Notes under the pieces: generated by a model | What the model saw: only the letters and a program-made list of their open reading frames with translations | Database searches by the model: none | Told to the model about the DNA's origin: nothing | Position numbers and translations under genes: made by a program | Shown here: one piece after another, positions 5,723-6,531 of the stretch | How positions within the stretch are numbered: position 1 is the first letter of the stretch | Layout of the letters: every line of letters begins with the position of its first letter | From: Candidatus Bipolaricaulota bacterium | GTDB taxonomy: Bacteria; Bipolaricaulota; Bipolaricaulia; Bipolaricaulales; Bipolaricaulaceae | NCBI GenBank assembly: GCA_027027485.1 | Contig: JALVLL010000003.1 | Coordinates: 1 to 6,531, forward strand | Reading direction: 5' to 3' | DNA: 6,531 bases

Positions 5723-5751
5723 TTGACAGCGGCTCCCCGTGCCGCTATTGT
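5723..5751 (+). promoter_or_regulatory. candidate upstream promoter of the sugar transporter gene
   Basis: A perfect -35 TTGACA (5723-5728) is followed after 17 bp by TATTGT (5746-5751). The spacer consists exactly of the inverted repeat GCGGC-tccccgt-GCCGC (5729-5745). The -10 overlaps, on the opposite strand, the -10 of the divergent SIS-nagA promoter, so the two cannot be occupied together. Confidence 0.5.
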
Positions 5752-5776
5752 ATAGTGGTCATGTGGTATATACAAT
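5747..5776. promoter_or_regulatory. palindromic bidirectional promoter for SIS-nagA (minus) and transporter (plus)
   Basis: The 30-bp element has perfect 7-bp inverted arms ATTGTAT (5747-5753) and ATACAAT (5770-5776). On the plus strand it reads TTGTAT (5748-5753), 17 bp, TACAAT (5771-5776). On the minus strand it reads TTGTAT (5775-5770), 17 bp, TACAAT (5752-5747). Each -10 is thus nearly the complement of the opposite -35. Minus-strand transcription would start near 5740 and plus-strand near 5783. The spacer holds two GTGGT half-sites. Confidence 0.6.
5763..5776. promoter_or_regulatory. degenerate GntR-type operator O3 (divergent promoter)
   Basis: GTGGTATATACAAT agrees with GTGGTNTANACCAC at the first eleven positions, then deviates at positions 12 and 14. 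A further half-site GTGGT lies exactly 8 bp upstream (5755-5759) as a direct repeat. The position inside the bidirectional promoter fits repression of both directions by the GntR protein, perhaps with weaker affinity than O1 and O2. Confidence 0.55.
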
Positions 5777-5862
5777 CTCGGGCGAAGGGGGTGGTGCCAC
5801 AGCGGAAAACCCTTTTTCACACCCGGTGAAGCATAACTTCCCCAAAGGAGGTCGGTGCGGTG

Positions 5863-6531
5863 ATGCGGAAGGTCATCCTCGGCGTTTTCAGCATGGTGCT
5901 TTTCTTCGGGCTCCTCGGGGTTGCCGAGGAGAAGGTGAAATTCGAGGTATGGGTGTGGGGCGATCTCACCGCCCAGTTCATGGAGAACCTGGAAGCCACC
6001 TTCAACGCCGCCTATCCCGCCTACCAGGTCGATATCGTGGGCAAGAAGGCCACCGAATACAACACCATCCTCACCAACGCCCTCCAGGGCGGCGCCGGGC
6101 CCGCGGTGTTCCTCACCCGCATAAACCCCATGCCCGCCCAGTTCGCCAAGGCCGGGTTGGTGCTCCCTGTGGATGAGCTCGTGCCCCTCCTTTCCCATTA
6201 CACTCCCGCGGCCTTGGGAGCCCTGAGCTACGAGGGAAGGCCCTATGCGGTGCCGTATGCGGTGGTCACCTATCCCATCTACTACAACGTGGACATCTTC
6301 GATGAGCTCGGCCTCTCCGTACCCACGACGTGGCAGGAGTTCTTGGATGTGTGCGCCAAGATCAAAGAAGCGGGGATCGCCCCCATCAGCATGTACCACG
6401 CCAACTGGGCCTTCACCGAGATCGTCCACCCCGCGGTGGCCGCGGCCTTCCTTCCCGAAAGCTGGCTCGAGGACCTCGTGGCCGGCAAGGTGAACTACGA
6501 CTCACCCGAGTTCGTGAAGACCTTCGAGGCC
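5863..6531 (+). CDS. carbohydrate ABC transporter substrate-binding protein, family 1 (partial, 223 residues)
   Basis: The N-terminal part of a periplasmic or extracellular sugar-binding protein that would hand its ligand to an ABC permease. Residues 1-21 (MRKVILGVFSMVLFFGLLGVA) form a Sec signal peptide with likely cleavage after GVA before EEK; there is no lipobox cysteine, so it is not a lipoprotein. The mature part begins KFEVWVWGD and contains typical blocks: FNAAYPAYQVDIVG (47-60), a ligand-lobe stretch ILTNALQGGAGPAVFL (69-84), GRPYAVPYAVVTYPIYYNVDIFDELGL (125-151) and VPTTWQEFLDVCAKIKEAGI (153-172). The ATG at 5863 is 11 bases after AAGGAGG; the in-frame GTG at 5860 has better spacing and is a real alternative. 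Divergent position from SIS-nagA suggests an amino sugar or chitooligosaccharide ligand, which is inference. Permease genes should follow outside the window. Confidence 0.93.
   Translation, partial: MRKVILGVFSMVLFFGLLGVAEEKVKFEVWVWGDLTAQFMENLEATFNAAYPAYQVDIVGKKATEYNTILTNALQGGAGPAVFLTRINPMPAQFAKAGLVLPVDELVPLLSHYTPAALGALSYEGRPYAVPYAVVTYPIYYNVDIFDELGLSVPTTWQEFLDVCAKIKEAGIAPISMYHANWAFTEIVHPAVAAAFLPESWLEDLVAGKVNYDSPEFVKTFEA

Noticed and set aside
5791..5800. GTGGTGCCAC, resembling a fourth GntR operator
   Set aside because: It lacks the central TANA; the half-sites are 4 bp closer than in O1, which would put them on different faces of the helix. More likely a minor leader hairpin.
5816..5830. TTCAC/GTGAA hairpin as a terminator in the transporter leader
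   Set aside because: No T-run follows on either strand, and the stem is only 5 bp.
5010..6429. Antisense frames opposite the SIS-domain gene (5010-5726, plus) and the binding protein gene (5683-6429, minus)
   Set aside because: Both are shadows of genes with clear domain motifs and show no recognisable protein features.

Overview
The window is a GC-rich (roughly 60-65% by eye), densely packed bacterial chromosome segment. It has strong AGGAGG/GGTGAT Shine-Dalgarno sites, sigma70-type promoters and tRNAs with encoded CCA ends. The exported sugar-binding protein has an ordinary Sec signal with no lipobox, which fits a diderm better than a typical Gram-positive. Lineage cannot be fixed from the sequence alone; a deep-branching thermophile-like group such as Bipolaricaulota/Acetothermia is only a guess. 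No mobile element, CRISPR array or phage gene is visible.

Left part (1-1768, minus strand): a fragment of the division and cell wall (dcw) cluster in the order rsmH, an ftsL-like gene, ftsI. rsmH encodes the 16S rRNA C1402 N4-methyltransferase. The ftsL-like gene encodes a small bitopic coiled-coil protein. The class B penicillin-binding protein gene is cut by the left edge. No mraZ lies in front of rsmH. Two GC-rich hairpins fill the short rsmH-ftsL gap.

Middle (1965-2191, plus strand): a consensus promoter, tRNA-Cys(GCA) and tRNA-Val(GAC) abutting with no spacer, and a strong intrinsic terminator.

Right part (2237-6531): an amino-sugar catabolism locus. It holds a HutC-type GntR repressor gene (NagR/DasR-like), nagB (glucosamine-6-phosphate deaminase), and convergent nagA (N-acetylglucosamine-6-phosphate deacetylase) preceded by a UPF0309-type SIS-domain gene. 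Divergent from the SIS gene is the start of a carbohydrate ABC transporter substrate-binding protein gene, cut by the right edge. NagA removes acetate from GlcNAc-6-P and NagB turns the resulting GlcN-6-P into fructose-6-P and ammonium. The binding protein probably delivers the sugar, and the SIS protein is an uncharacterised sugar-phosphate enzyme or sensor.

The main discovery is the regulatory wiring. Copies of a GTGGTNTANACCAC operator, very close to the known DasR/NagR box, sit at the gntR promoter, the nagB promoter and, in degenerate form, the SIS-nagA/transporter divergent promoter. The last of these is itself a near-palindrome carrying a -35 TTGTAT and -10 TACAAT at 17-bp spacing on both strands. 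gntR and nagB also share an identical -10/SD/start layout that predicts mRNAs with leaders of only about 10 nt.
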